Below, piece by piece: positions 50,837-61,796 of a stretch of 64,000 bases of DNA. Position 1 is the first letter of the stretch. The number at the start of each line of letters is the position of its first letter. Below the pieces are notes generated by a model. That model saw only the letters and a list, made by a program, of their open reading frames with translations. It searched no databases and was not told the DNA's origin. The stretch comes from Pseudomonadota bacterium (GTDB taxonomy: Bacteria; Pseudomonadota; Gammaproteobacteria; Steroidobacterales; Steroidobacteraceae). Position numbers and translations under genes: made by a program. The stretch spans positions 1 to 64,000 of the forward strand of contig JAJYDK010000019.1 of the NCBI GenBank assembly GCA_021777555.1, in the 5' to 3' direction.

Positions 50837-52315
50837 ATGTCGCTGCCCATTGCGCTCTATTCCACCCGGCAGGTACGCGCGCTCGATGCCTGCGCGAGCG
50901 AGTCACTGGGCATTGCGGGCTACACGCTCATGCAGCGCGCTGCGGAGGCGGCGCTGCGTTGTCTGCGCGCCCGCTGGCCGGGGGCGCAGCGCCTGCTCAT
51001 CGTGTGCGGGCCCGGTAACAACGGCGGCGATGGCTACGTGCTGGCCCGTCTGGCGCGGGCGGCGGGGCTTGCCGTCACGGTGCGCGCGGGGAGCCCCGCC
51101 GATCGGCTGCGGGGGGATGCGCGTCAGGCCGCCGAGGACTGGCTCGCCGCCGGAGGGGAGGTGCTGGCGCGCACGCCAGAGCAGATTGCCAACGCCGAGA
51201 TCATCGTCGATGCGCTGCTCGGCACCGGTCTGCAGGGCGCAGTTCGCGAGGATGCCGCGAACCTCATCCGCGAGATCAACGCCTCGGGACGCCCGGTGCT
51301 CGCGCTCGATGTGCCCTCGGGCCTCGACAGTGATACCGGCACACCGCTCGGGGATGCGGTTCGCGCGGACTGCACCATCACCTTCGTCGGACTGAAGACC
51401 GGACTGTTCGTCGGCGACGGTCCGCAGTTCGCCGGCTCGGTGTGTTTTGACGATCTCGCCATCGGGTTCGCGGCGCGGGACCTGCCTCCGGCGCGCCTCG
51501 AGCGCATGGTCGACACCGAGATCGAGAGGGCGCTGCCGCGCAGGAGGCGCTCGGCGCACAAGGGGGATTTCGGGCGCGTGCTGATCGTGGGGGGTGGGCC
51601 AGGGATGCCGGGGGCGGCGCGGCTGGCGGGCGAGGCGTGTCTGCGCGTCGGGGCGGGGTTGGTGACCGTCGCGGTGGCGCCGCAGAACATGGCGGCCGTT
51701 GCGGCCGGGCGGCCCGAGCTGATCTGTCTGCCGTTGGCCGATCCCGCTGAATTGCGCGAGGCGGCCGCGCACGCCGAGATCATCGCGATCGGGCCGGGCT
51801 TGGGACGCAGCGAGTGGGCCCGCGGCGCGCTCGAGGCCGCACTCGGTGCCGGCAAGCCGCTGCTGCTCGATGCGGACGCGCTCAATCTCATCGCCGAGTC
51901 CGGCGCGCGATCACGGCAGGAGTGGATCCTGACACCCCATCCGGGAGAGGCCGGGAGGCTGCTCGGCATGGCGGCTTCCGAGGTGCAGCGTGACCGTCTG
52001 GAGGCGCTCGAGCGCCTGACGGCGAGGTATGGAGGGGTGGTGGTCCTCAAAGGCGCCGGCACCCTGGTCGGCGCTTCGGGGCGCACGGCGGCGCTGTGCG
52101 AGCGAGGCAATCCCGGTATGGCCAGTCCCGGCATGGGAGATGTGCTCACGGGGGTCATCGCGGGCCTTTTCGGCCAGTGCCGGGACGCCTGGCGTGCCGC
52201 CCGGGCCGGCGTGCTGGCGCATGCGATGGCCGGCGATGCGGCGGCGCGCTCCGGGGCGCGAGGGCTGTTGGCAGGCGATGTCATCGAGGAGCTGCGCGCC
52301 TGCGTCAACTTTTGA
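50837..52315 (+). CDS. nnr: Bifunctional NAD(P)H-hydrate epimerase / ADP-dependent NAD(P)H-hydrate dehydratase
   Basis: 492 residues from the ATG at 50837. The N-terminal YjeF-N epimerase domain (about 1-215) has VCGPGNNGGDGYVLARL and ALDVPSGLDSDTG. The C-terminal ribokinase-like dehydratase (about 225-490) has GDFGRVLIVGGG, ILTPHPGEAGRLLG, VVLKGAGTLV and NPGMASPGMGDVLTGVIAGL. It repairs hydrated NADH/NADPH. It heads the conserved nnr-tsaE-ami-mutL-miaA-hfq-hflX block. The stop is overlapped by the probable TTG start of tsaE (TTGA). Upstream, a TATAAT abuts the start codon. Confidence 0.95.
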   Translation: MSLPIALYSTRQVRALDACASESLGIAGYTLMQRAAEAALRCLRARWPGAQRLLIVCGPGNNGGDGYVLARLARAAGLAVTVRAGSPADRLRGDARQAAEDWLAAGGEVLARTPEQIANAEIIVDALLGTGLQGAVREDAANLIREINASGRPVLALDVPSGLDSDTGTPLGDAVRADCTITFVGLKTGLFVGDGPQFAGSVCFDDLAIGFAARDLPPARLERMVDTEIERALPRRRRSAHKGDFGRVLIVGGGPGMPGAARLAGEACLRVGAGLVTVAVAPQNMAAVAAGRPELICLPLADPAELREAAAHAEIIAIGPGLGRSEWARGALEAALGAGKPLLLDADALNLIAESGARSRQEWILTPHPGEAGRLLGMAASEVQRDRLEALERLTARYGGVVVLKGAGTLVGASGRTAALCERGNPGMASPGMGDVLTGVIAGLFGQCRDAWRAARAGVLAHAMAGDAAARSGARGLLAGDVIEELRACVNF

Positions 52316-52797
52316 AGACCGCCGAGGACACCGAGGCGTGGGGGCGGCAGCTTGCGGGAGCGCGCCCCGCAGCGGGTGAGCCGCTCGCGGTGATCTACCT
52401 GCAAGGGGATCTCGGGGCCGGCAAGACCACCTTCGCGCGAGGCTTCCTGCGCGGCTGCGGCGTCTCCGGTGCAGTGCGCAGTCCCACCTACACCCTGGCG
52501 CAGCTCTATGAGAGCGGCTCGCAATTGCTCGTGCATCTGGATCTGTATCGGCTCCGGGACGCCTCGGAGCTCGAGCACCTGGGGCTCTCGGAGTGGGCGC
52601 GACCGGGGTGTCTGTGGCTCATCGAATGGCCGCAGCGCGGGGGCACTCTCCTGCCACCGGCCGACCTCATCGTGGCGCTCGAGGCGGGCTCCGGAGGCCA
52701 TGAGGCGCGGCTCACCGCCGCAACGGCAGCCGGAGCCGCATGGGTGAGCCGCCTGCCCGCGGACTCCTTCGCGGGGCCGCAAACGCCCCGGAGTTGA
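52312..52797 (+). CDS. tsaE: tRNA threonylcarbamoyladenosine biosynthesis ATPase TsaE
   Basis: 161 residues if started at the TTG at 52312, which overlaps the nnr stop; the exact start is uncertain because the frame stays open far upstream. The protein-like part begins KTAEDTEAWG. The P-loop is LQGDLGAGKTTFARGFL, followed by the family motif SPTYTLAQLYE with HLDLYRL and the late LIEWPQRG. TsaE assists TsaB/TsaD in making t6A on ANN-decoding tRNAs. It follows nnr and precedes the amidase gene as in E. coli. The C-terminus beyond residue 140 is a variable Ala/Pro-rich tail. Confidence 0.93.
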   Translation: MKTAEDTEAWGRQLAGARPAAGEPLAVIYLQGDLGAGKTTFARGFLRGCGVSGAVRSPTYTLAQLYESGSQLLVHLDLYRLRDASELEHLGLSEWARPGCLWLIEWPQRGGTLLPPADLIVALEAGSGGHEARLTAATAAGAAWVSRLPADSFAGPQTPRS

Positions 52798-52848
52798 AAA
52801 TCGGCCGCGTAGCTCGTAGATTACACATCAACGAGTGCCGCGAAGCCC

Positions 52849-54090
52849 ATGATCAAAAAGGCCTTTTGTCTCTCCCTCATGCTCCTGCTGGGAGTGGGGG
52901 TCGTGCGGCCCGAGCCGGCGGCGGCGGCCACTGCGCGCTTGAGCAAAGTGCTGCTGTTTCAAGCCGGTGGGAGCACCTGGGCGCGGCTTTCGCTCTCGCG
53001 GGTGACCGCGACCCGATACTTCACACTCCATCACCCCGCTCGTGCCGTGATCGACCTCGAGCAGACTCAACTCGCCCCTGGGGTGCGATTGCCGCGGGAC
53101 TGGGGACTGGTGCGTGAAACACGCGTCGGCCGCCGGCCGAACGGGGCGCTGCGGGTGGTGTTTGTCCTCGAGTCGGGCGCGGCGCTGCATCTTGCCTGGC
53201 GGCGCGGTGAGCGCGGCGGTCAGCGCCTGGTGATCGAGTTGGCCGGCGCGGCGACGCCCGCGACCGACTCGCGCGGCGCCCTCCTTGCCCACGCTCCGGC
53301 TCCGATCTCCGTGGCTCACGCCCCGGGCAATACCGGTCGCGACATCATCGTCGCGGTCGATCCGGGCCACGGCGGCGTGGACCCGGGCACCATCGGCCCT
53401 TACGGGACGGAAGAGAAGAATGTCACGCTCGCCATCGGCCGATTGCTGGCAAGACGCATCGATGTGCAGCGCGGCATGCGGGCGGTCCTCACCCGCAACA
53501 GCGATGTGTTCGTGCCGTTGCGGCAGCGGATGGTGATCGCGCGGCAGGCGCATGCGGATCTGTTTGTCTCGATCCACTGCAACGCGGTGTCGGATCGTGA
53601 CATCAAGGGCGCCCAGGTATACATCCTCTCGCTCCACGGGGCCTCGAGTGAGGCGGCCCGGATCCTCGCCCGTCAGGAGAACGCCGCGGACTTGAAGGGC
53701 GGCATACCGCTCGAGGGCGAATCACGCACGCTCGCCTCGGTGCTGCTCAATCTTTCGCAGTCGGCCGCCATCAGTGAGAGCATGACGGCCGCGCGGGACG
53801 TGGTTCGCGCGATGGGCCGCTCGATGCCGATCCGCAGCGAGCAGGTGCAGCAGGCGGCTTTCGTGGTGCTGAAATCCCCCGACATTCCCTCCATGCTGGT
53901 CGAGACCGATTACCTGTCCGATCCGGTCGAGGAACTCAAGCTGCGCAATCCCGCCTACCGAAGGCAGATGGCCGAGGCCATCTTCCGGGGCATCCTCGGC
54001 TACTTCCGCGCTCATCCCCCCGCCGGCACCCTCTTCGCCGAGCAGCGCCAGGCGCGCACGGACCGACTCCTCGCCCGCACCTCGAGATAG
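52849..54090 (+). CDS. N-acetylmuramoyl-L-alanine amidase (AmiB/AmiC type)
   Basis: 413 residues. A Sec signal peptide (MIKKAFCLSLMLLLGVGV, cleaved near AAA) is followed by an AMIN domain (about 30-140), which localises such enzymes to the septum. The zinc amidase_3 domain (about 165-395) shows IIVAVDPGHGGVDPGTIG (zinc His), SIHCNAVSD (zinc His) and MLVETDYLSDPVEE (catalytic Glu). It cleaves peptide stems from peptidoglycan during daughter-cell separation. It lacks the C-terminal LysM repeats of E. coli AmiB, so the domain content is closer to AmiC although the locus corresponds to amiB. Confidence 0.93.
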   Translation: MIKKAFCLSLMLLLGVGVVRPEPAAAATARLSKVLLFQAGGSTWARLSLSRVTATRYFTLHHPARAVIDLEQTQLAPGVRLPRDWGLVRETRVGRRPNGALRVVFVLESGAALHLAWRRGERGGQRLVIELAGAATPATDSRGALLAHAPAPISVAHAPGNTGRDIIVAVDPGHGGVDPGTIGPYGTEEKNVTLAIGRLLARRIDVQRGMRAVLTRNSDVFVPLRQRMVIARQAHADLFVSIHCNAVSDRDIKGAQVYILSLHGASSEAARILARQENAADLKGGIPLEGESRTLASVLLNLSQSAAISESMTAARDVVRAMGRSMPIRSEQVQQAAFVVLKSPDIPSMLVETDYLSDPVEELKLRNPAYRRQMAEAIFRGILGYFRAHPPAGTLFAEQRQARTDRLLARTSR

Positions 54091-54231
54091 GCTCGCCGCG
54101 CCCAGGGTCCACCGCGGCGAGGCGCGCCGCGGTGCCGGCGGGAGAAATCCGCTCCTCGAGCGCACTCCGGGCGCAGAACTGCGCCGCGTTCGCGCATAAT
54201 TCGCGCAGCGCCCCGCATCACCCCGTCACTC

Positions 54232-56094
54232 ATGCCCATCCGCATCCTTCCCAACGAGCTCATCGACCAGATCGCCGCCGGCGAGGTGATCGAGCGGCCC
54301 GCCTCCGTCGTCAAGGAACTGGTCGAGAACAGTCTCGATGCGGGCGCCCGGCGCATCGATGTCGAGGTGGAGCAGGGCGGGGTGGGCCTGATCCGCGTGC
54401 GCGACGACGGCTGCGGAATCGCCGCCGAGGAGCTGGCGGTGGCGATCTGCCGCCACGCCACTAGCAAGCTCGCCGAGCTCGCGGATCTCGAGTCGATCGT
54501 CACCCTCGGCTTTCGCGGCGAGGCGCTTCCCTCCATCGGTTCGGTGTCGAGGCTGCGGCTCATCTCGCACCCGGCGCACGCGCCGCACGCCGCCGAGATC
54601 GCAGTGGAGGGCGGTTCCGTCTCAGCGCCTCGTCCGGCCGCTCATCCTCCGGGCACGACCATCGAGGTGCGCGATCTCTTTTACAACGTGCCGGCGCGGC
54701 GCAAGTTCGTGCGCGGCGCGAGCACCGAGCTCGGCCAGATCGCGCGTCTGCTCGAGCGCCTGGCCTTGTCTCGTCCCGACGTGTCGTTTCGGCTGCGCAG
54801 CGGCGAGCGCCTATTGCTCGATGCGCCCGCCGCGCCGGGGGCCGGGGCCGAGGATCCGGCCGCCACCGAAGGCCGCGTGGCGCAGGTGCTCGGCCGGGAG
54901 TTCATCGACAACGCGCTCACCGTGAGCCACGCCGCGGGGCCGGTGCGCCTCGCCGGCTGGATCGGGCTGCCGACCGCCTCGCGCGCGCAGCCCGACCGGC
55001 AGTTCTGGTTCGTCAACGACCGCAACGTGCGCGACAAGCTGCTCATGAGCGCGGTGCGCCTGGGTTACCGCGATGTGTTGTATCACGGCCGGCATCCGGC
55101 CTATGTGTTGCATCTGTGGCTGGATCCGCGCATGGTCGATGTCAACGCCCATCCCGCCAAGCTCGAAGTGCGCTTCCGTGACAGCCGGCAGATCCACGAG
55201 TTCATCCTGCGCGCGATCGAGCGCGCGCTCGCCGACACCCGGCCCGGGGGCGATGCGGCTCCCGCGGCGAGCGTCGCCGCGCTGCTGCCCGGGCTCACCG
55301 GCGCCGCCACGCACTTCAGGCCCGGCGTGTTGCCGCTGCGTGAGGCGGCTCATCTAAGCGCCTCGCGCAGCCCGTGGGCCCTGGCGGCCAGCGTGCGCGA
55401 GCCAGACGAATCCCGCGACGAGGAGCGAGGTCATCCCGATGCGCGAGCCGCGGCGCCTTCGGGGGATGAGGGGCGCACGGCCGCCGGTGAGGGCGTGCCC
55501 GCCCGGGGCGATCTGCCGCTCGGTGTGGCGCTCGCGCAGCTGCATGGGATCTACATCCTGGCGCAAAGCCGTGACGGGCTGATTCTCGTTGACATGCATG
55601 CCGGACACGAGCGCGTCCTTTACGAGAAGCTCAAGGCGGAGCGCTCAGAGCAGGCCCCGGCCTCACAGCACCTGCTCGAGCCGCTGGTGGTGGAGCTCAA
55701 ACCGTACGAGCTCGAATCGGTCCTCGATCAGCGCGTGTCGTGGGAGAGGGCGGGATTCGAGCTCGACGCCCTCGGTCCGACGCGCCTCGCCCTGCGCCGG
55801 GTGCCGGCGCTGCTCGCCGGTGAACAGGTGGTGGATATTGTCAAATCCGTCGCCGAGGATCTCGGCCGGGACGGGGAGCTGCATCACCTCGATGAGGCGG
55901 CCGATCGATTCCTCGGCACACTCGCCTGCCGGACCGCGATCCACGCGCGGCGCCGGCTCACCCTGCCCGAAATGGACGCGCTGCTGCGGCAAATGGAGGT
56001 GACCGAGCGCGCCAACCAATGCAATCACGGCCGTCCCACCTGGACGCGCCTCACGCTCCGGGAGCTCGATCAGCTCTTTCTGCGGGGACGTTGA
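54232..56094 (+). CDS. mutL: DNA mismatch repair protein MutL
   Basis: 620 residues. The N-terminal GHKL ATPase is complete (KELVENSLDAGARRIDVEV, RDDGCGI, TLGFRGEALPSIGSVS), followed by the transducer domain and a Pro/Ala-rich linker at about 345-415. The C-terminal dimerisation domain contains VDMHAGHERVLYEKL, which fits the endonuclease metal motif DQHA-x2-E-x4-E with Q changed to M, and ACRTAIHARR plus CNHGRPTW, the other endonuclease-associated motifs. E. coli MutL, which works with MutH, lacks this motif. This MutL is therefore probably the nicking type. Its stop and the miaA start share one base (TGATG). Confidence 0.95.
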   Translation: MPIRILPNELIDQIAAGEVIERPASVVKELVENSLDAGARRIDVEVEQGGVGLIRVRDDGCGIAAEELAVAICRHATSKLAELADLESIVTLGFRGEALPSIGSVSRLRLISHPAHAPHAAEIAVEGGSVSAPRPAAHPPGTTIEVRDLFYNVPARRKFVRGASTELGQIARLLERLALSRPDVSFRLRSGERLLLDAPAAPGAGAEDPAATEGRVAQVLGREFIDNALTVSHAAGPVRLAGWIGLPTASRAQPDRQFWFVNDRNVRDKLLMSAVRLGYRDVLYHGRHPAYVLHLWLDPRMVDVNAHPAKLEVRFRDSRQIHEFILRAIERALADTRPGGDAAPAASVAALLPGLTGAATHFRPGVLPLREAAHLSASRSPWALAASVREPDESRDEERGHPDARAAAPSGDEGRTAAGEGVPARGDLPLGVALAQLHGIYILAQSRDGLILVDMHAGHERVLYEKLKAERSEQAPASQHLLEPLVVELKPYELESVLDQRVSWERAGFELDALGPTRLALRRVPALLAGEQVVDIVKSVAEDLGRDGELHHLDEAADRFLGTLACRTAIHARRRLTLPEMDALLRQMEVTERANQCNHGRPTWTRLTLRELDQLFLRGR

Positions 56095-57062
56095 TGGCGG
56101 CGGAGCGCTTTGCTGCGGGCGCAGCGTCGCGACTGCCCGTCTATCTGCTCACGGGCCCGACCGGCACCGGCAAGAGCGACTGGGCGCTGCACCTCGCCGA
56201 GGAGGCGCCGGTGGAGATCGTCAGCGTCGATTCCGCTCAGGTGTATCGCGGACTCGACATCGGTACCGCCAAGCCCGATCCATCGGTGCGTGAGCGCATC
56301 GCGCACCATCTGGTCGATGTCTGCGACCCGAGGGAGAGCTATTCGGCGGGACGCTTCGTCGGGGAGGCGATCGAGTGCATCACGGCCATCCATGCGCGCG
56401 GGCGCGTCCCGCTGCTCGTCGGGGGCACCATGCTGTACTTTCGCGCGTTGCTGCAGGGCCTGGCGCCGCTTCCGCAGGCCTCGCCGGAGCTTCGGCGCAC
56501 CCTCGATGAGCGTGCCGCGCGCCTCGGCTGGCCGGCACTGCATGCCGAGCTCGCTCGACTCGACCCCATCGCCGCGCAACGCATCCAGCCGCAGGATCGG
56601 CAGCGGATCCAGCGGGCGCTCGAGGTGTGCCTGGTCAGCGGAGAGCGGCTCTCCGAGCTGCAGCGGCGCAGCCGCAGTGCGCTCTGCGGAATGAGGCTCT
56701 CGGTCTGGGCGCTGGCGCCGCGCGAGCGCGACTGGCTGCACCGGCGCCTCGCCGGGCGCTTCCACGCCATGATGGCCGCCGGCTTTCTGGAAGAGGTGCG
56801 CGGCCTTCACGCCCGTGGAGATCTGTCCATGCACCACGCCTCGATGCGGGCGGTGGGTTACCGGCAGCTCTGGGCCCACCTCGAGGGCGAGTGCGGGCTC
56901 CCCGAGGCGGTCGAGCGTGGCATCTTCGCCACCCGGCAGCTGGCCAAGCGCCAGCTGACCTGGATGCGGTCGGAAAATCTCGCCCGCTGTCTCGATCCCG
57001 AAACGGATGAACTGTCGTGGAACCGCGACGTACGGCGGGAACTGCGGGAGCTTGGTCTTTGA
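56094..57062 (+). CDS. miaA: tRNA dimethylallyltransferase
   Basis: 322 residues from the ATG at 56094 that shares a base with the mutL stop. Transfers the dimethylallyl group to A37 of tRNAs reading UNN codons. Seen are the P-loop LLTGPTGTGKSDWAL, VSVDSAQVYRGLDIGTAKP, HHLVDVCDPRESYSAG, LLVGGTMLYFRAL and the C-terminal ATRQLAKRQLTWMR. All family motifs are intact and the length is normal. It precedes hfq; in the family hfq is often read both from within miaA and from its own promoter, and a weak promoter-like patch lies in the gap to hfq. Confidence 0.96.
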   Translation: MAAERFAAGAASRLPVYLLTGPTGTGKSDWALHLAEEAPVEIVSVDSAQVYRGLDIGTAKPDPSVRERIAHHLVDVCDPRESYSAGRFVGEAIECITAIHARGRVPLLVGGTMLYFRALLQGLAPLPQASPELRRTLDERAARLGWPALHAELARLDPIAAQRIQPQDRQRIQRALEVCLVSGERLSELQRRSRSALCGMRLSVWALAPRERDWLHRRLAGRFHAMMAAGFLEEVRGLHARGDLSMHHASMRAVGYRQLWAHLEGECGLPEAVERGIFATRQLAKRQLTWMRSENLARCLDPETDELSWNRDVRRELRELGL

Positions 57063-57196
57063 TTCGGGCCGCATGTTAATATCATACGGTCGCTATTTCG
57101 CCCGCCGTGGAGGCGGACGCTTGCATGCCCCCCAGGGATTCCGGTTCGCTTGCCGGCTCCCGAACAACTACAAGTCGTGAGAACAAGGAGAACCCG

Positions 57197-57448
57197 ATGG
57201 CCAAAGGCCAGTCGCTCCAAGATCCTTTCCTGAACGCGCTCCGCAAGGAGCGGGTGCCCGTGTCCATCTACCTCGTCAACGGAATCAAGTTGCAGGGTCA
57301 GATCGACTCGTTCGACCAGTTCGTCGTACTGCTGAAGAACAGTGTCAGCCAGATGGTGTACAAGCACGCCATCTCCACCGTCGTGCCGGCGCGCAACGTC
57401 CGTCTGGCCTCCGACGAGGAGGGCGCGCCGGAGACATCGGTCGAGTGA
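57197..57448 (+). CDS. hfq: RNA chaperone Hfq
   Basis: 83 residues. Sm-like protein forming a hexamer that pairs small RNAs with mRNAs. The Sm1 part ([37 protein letters not shown]) and the Sm2 motif ([12 protein letters not shown]) are essentially canonical. The C-terminal tail is short and acidic ([13 protein letters not shown]), unlike the long E. coli tail. A strong ribosome site (AAGGAGAACCCG) precedes the ATG. A 134-bp gap after miaA includes TTGATT (57059) and TATCAT (57080) as possible promoter parts, with a spacer of only 15 bp. Confidence 0.97.
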   Translation: MAKGQSLQDPFLNALRKERVPVSIYLVNGIKLQGQIDSFDQFVVLLKNSVSQMVYKHAISTVVPARNVRLASDEEGAPETSVE

Positions 57449-57484
57449 TTCTTCTGTTGCCGAGGCTTTGCCGGGAAGCGCCAG

Positions 57485-60113
<2,629 letters not shown>

Positions 60114-60128
60114 TCGGGCCGCCGCCGG

Positions 60129-61367
60129 TCACAGGCTCTCGAGTCTGCCGATCCGCTCGATCGCCGGCGGGTGGGAGTAGTGAAACGCCACGTACAGCCG
60201 ATCGGGCGTCAGCGTGCTCGCGTTGCTGCGATAGAGCTTGACGAGAGCCGAGGCAAGATCCGCCGCGCTCGCGTGGCGGGCGGCGAAGCGGTCGGCCTCG
60301 AACTCGTGGCGGCGCGACCAGAGCGAGCTGAGCGGTGTGATGAAGAAGAGCACGGCGGGCGCTGCGAATGCGAACAACAGCAGCGCCGCATGGGCCGACG
60401 GTCGGGGCACGCCGAGGACGTGATAGAAGCGAGGTGAGCCCGCCAGAGCGCCCAGCAGCGCAAAGCCGACGAACATGCCGGCCACCGAGGCGAGGAGGCG
60501 GGAGCGCACGTGCCTCAGGCGAAAGTGGCCGAGCTCGTGCGCGAGCACCGCCTCGATCTGCGGCGGATCGAGCTCTGCGAGCAGGGTGTCGAAGAACACG
60601 ATGCGCTTGTTGCGGCCGATGCCGCTGAAGTAGGCGTTGCCGTGCGTGGAGCGGCGCGAGCCGTCGATGACGAACACGCCGCTAGATCTGAAGCCGCAGC
60701 GCGCGAGCAGCGCCTCGATGCGCTCTTTGAGCGCCGTGTCCTTCAGAGGCGAGAAGCGGTTGAACAGCGGCGCGATGAACGCCGGCCAGGCCCACGTGAG
60801 CACGAGGGTCACCGCCAGCCAGCAGGCGAACGCCCATAGCCACCACCGCGGGCCGGCGCGCATCATGAGCCACAGCGATGCGAGCACCAGAGGTCCCCCG
60901 AGGAGTACGGCGATCGCGGTGGTTTTGGCGAGATCGGCGAGGAAGAGGGCCGGTGTGGTGCGGTTGAAGCCGAACCGGGCCTCCAGCGCGAAGGTGCGCC
61001 AGAGCGACAGGGGAAGTCCGACGAGCAGGGATATGACGGCGACCGTGCCGATGACCGCGGCGCCGAGCCAGGGCTGCCCCCAGCCGCTTCGCTGCCACAG
61101 GGCATCGACGGCAGCGATGCCGCCACCGACGGTGAGGGCGAGTGTGAGCGCTGCATCGACCACGGCCCCGAGGCGCGCCAACGCGACTTTGGCGAGGGTG
61201 TACTCGGCCGCCTTGCGGTGCTCTTCGGCGGAGACCTGTCCGGCAAACGCATCGGGGACGCGATCGCGATGCGCCCGCACGGCCTCGATCTGGCGGGTGG
61301 ACAGCCACCACTCCACGGCGAGGCCCGCGATGACGAGCGCGATGAACAGCAGGGTGAGTGAGGACAT
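60129..61367 (-). CDS. M48-family membrane metalloprotease (Ste24/CAAX prenyl protease-like)
   Basis: 412 residues from the ATG at 61367. It has about six or seven hydrophobic segments (for example SLTLLFIALVIAGLAVEWW), the zinc motif HELGHFRLRH near residue 280, the third ligand in HEFEADRFAARH, and the segment GSRRSTHGNAYFSGIGRNKR typical of Ste24 homologues. Bacterial members are thought to degrade or process membrane proteins; prenylated substrates are not expected in bacteria. It lies 50 bp downstream of the DUF779 gene on the same strand and may be read from the aldehyde dehydrogenase promoter. Confidence 0.92.
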   Translation of the reverse strand: MSSLTLLFIALVIAGLAVEWWLSTRQIEAVRAHRDRVPDAFAGQVSAEEHRKAAEYTLAKVALARLGAVVDAALTLALTVGGGIAAVDALWQRSGWGQPWLGAAVIGTVAVISLLVGLPLSLWRTFALEARFGFNRTTPALFLADLAKTTAIAVLLGGPLVLASLWLMMRAGPRWWLWAFACWLAVTLVLTWAWPAFIAPLFNRFSPLKDTALKERIEALLARCGFRSSGVFVIDGSRRSTHGNAYFSGIGRNKRIVFFDTLLAELDPPQIEAVLAHELGHFRLRHVRSRLLASVAGMFVGFALLGALAGSPRFYHVLGVPRPSAHAALLLFAFAAPAVLFFITPLSSLWSRRHEFEADRFAARHASAADLASALVKLYRSNASTLTPDRLYVAFHYSHPPAIERIGRLESL

Positions 61368-61417
61368 TCGCCCCCAGTATGGCAGATCGCTGTCGCAGCG
61401 GTGAGCGCCGCGCGCCC

Positions 61418-61795
61418 CTATGCGGCGCCGTGGCCGACGGGCGGGAGCTCGGCTTCCTCCTCGGGTGTGTACAGGCGCGAGCGGGTGAGGAAGCGCATCC
61501 CGAGCGGTCCTTCGAGGGAGAACATGCCGCCGCGGCCGGGCACGACGTCGATGATGAGATGCGTGTGCCGCCAGTACTCGAACTGCGCCGCGCTCATGTA
61601 GAAGGGCTGCTCGCCGATCTGCCCGAGCAGCACGTCCTGGTCCCCGACCATGAGCTCCCCGCGCGTGTAGCACATGGGCGAGCTGCCGTCGCAGCATCCC
61701 CCCGACTGGTGGAACATGAGCGGGCCGTGTCGCGCCACGAGCTGGCGGATCAACTGCAGGGCCGCCTCCGTGGCGCTGACACGGCTCGCGTCCAT
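61418..61795 (-). CDS. DUF779 domain protein
   Basis: 125 residues covering the DUF779 family. The Cys-rich core FHQSGGCCDGSSPMCY, with DVLLGQIGEQPFYM and YWRHTHLIIDVVPGRG, is characteristic. The function is not established; genes of this family usually accompany an aldehyde dehydrogenase, as here, where its ATG is a single base after the dehydrogenase stop. Metal or cofactor binding by the CC and C residues is plausible. The strict pairing suggests a partner or accessory role for the dehydrogenase, an inference. Confidence 0.9.
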   Translation of the reverse strand: MDASRVSATEAALQLIRQLVARHGPLMFHQSGGCCDGSSPMCYTRGELMVGDQDVLLGQIGEQPFYMSAAQFEYWRHTHLIIDVVPGRGGMFSLEGPLGMRFLTRSRLYTPEEEAELPPVGHGAA

Positions 61796-61796
61796 C

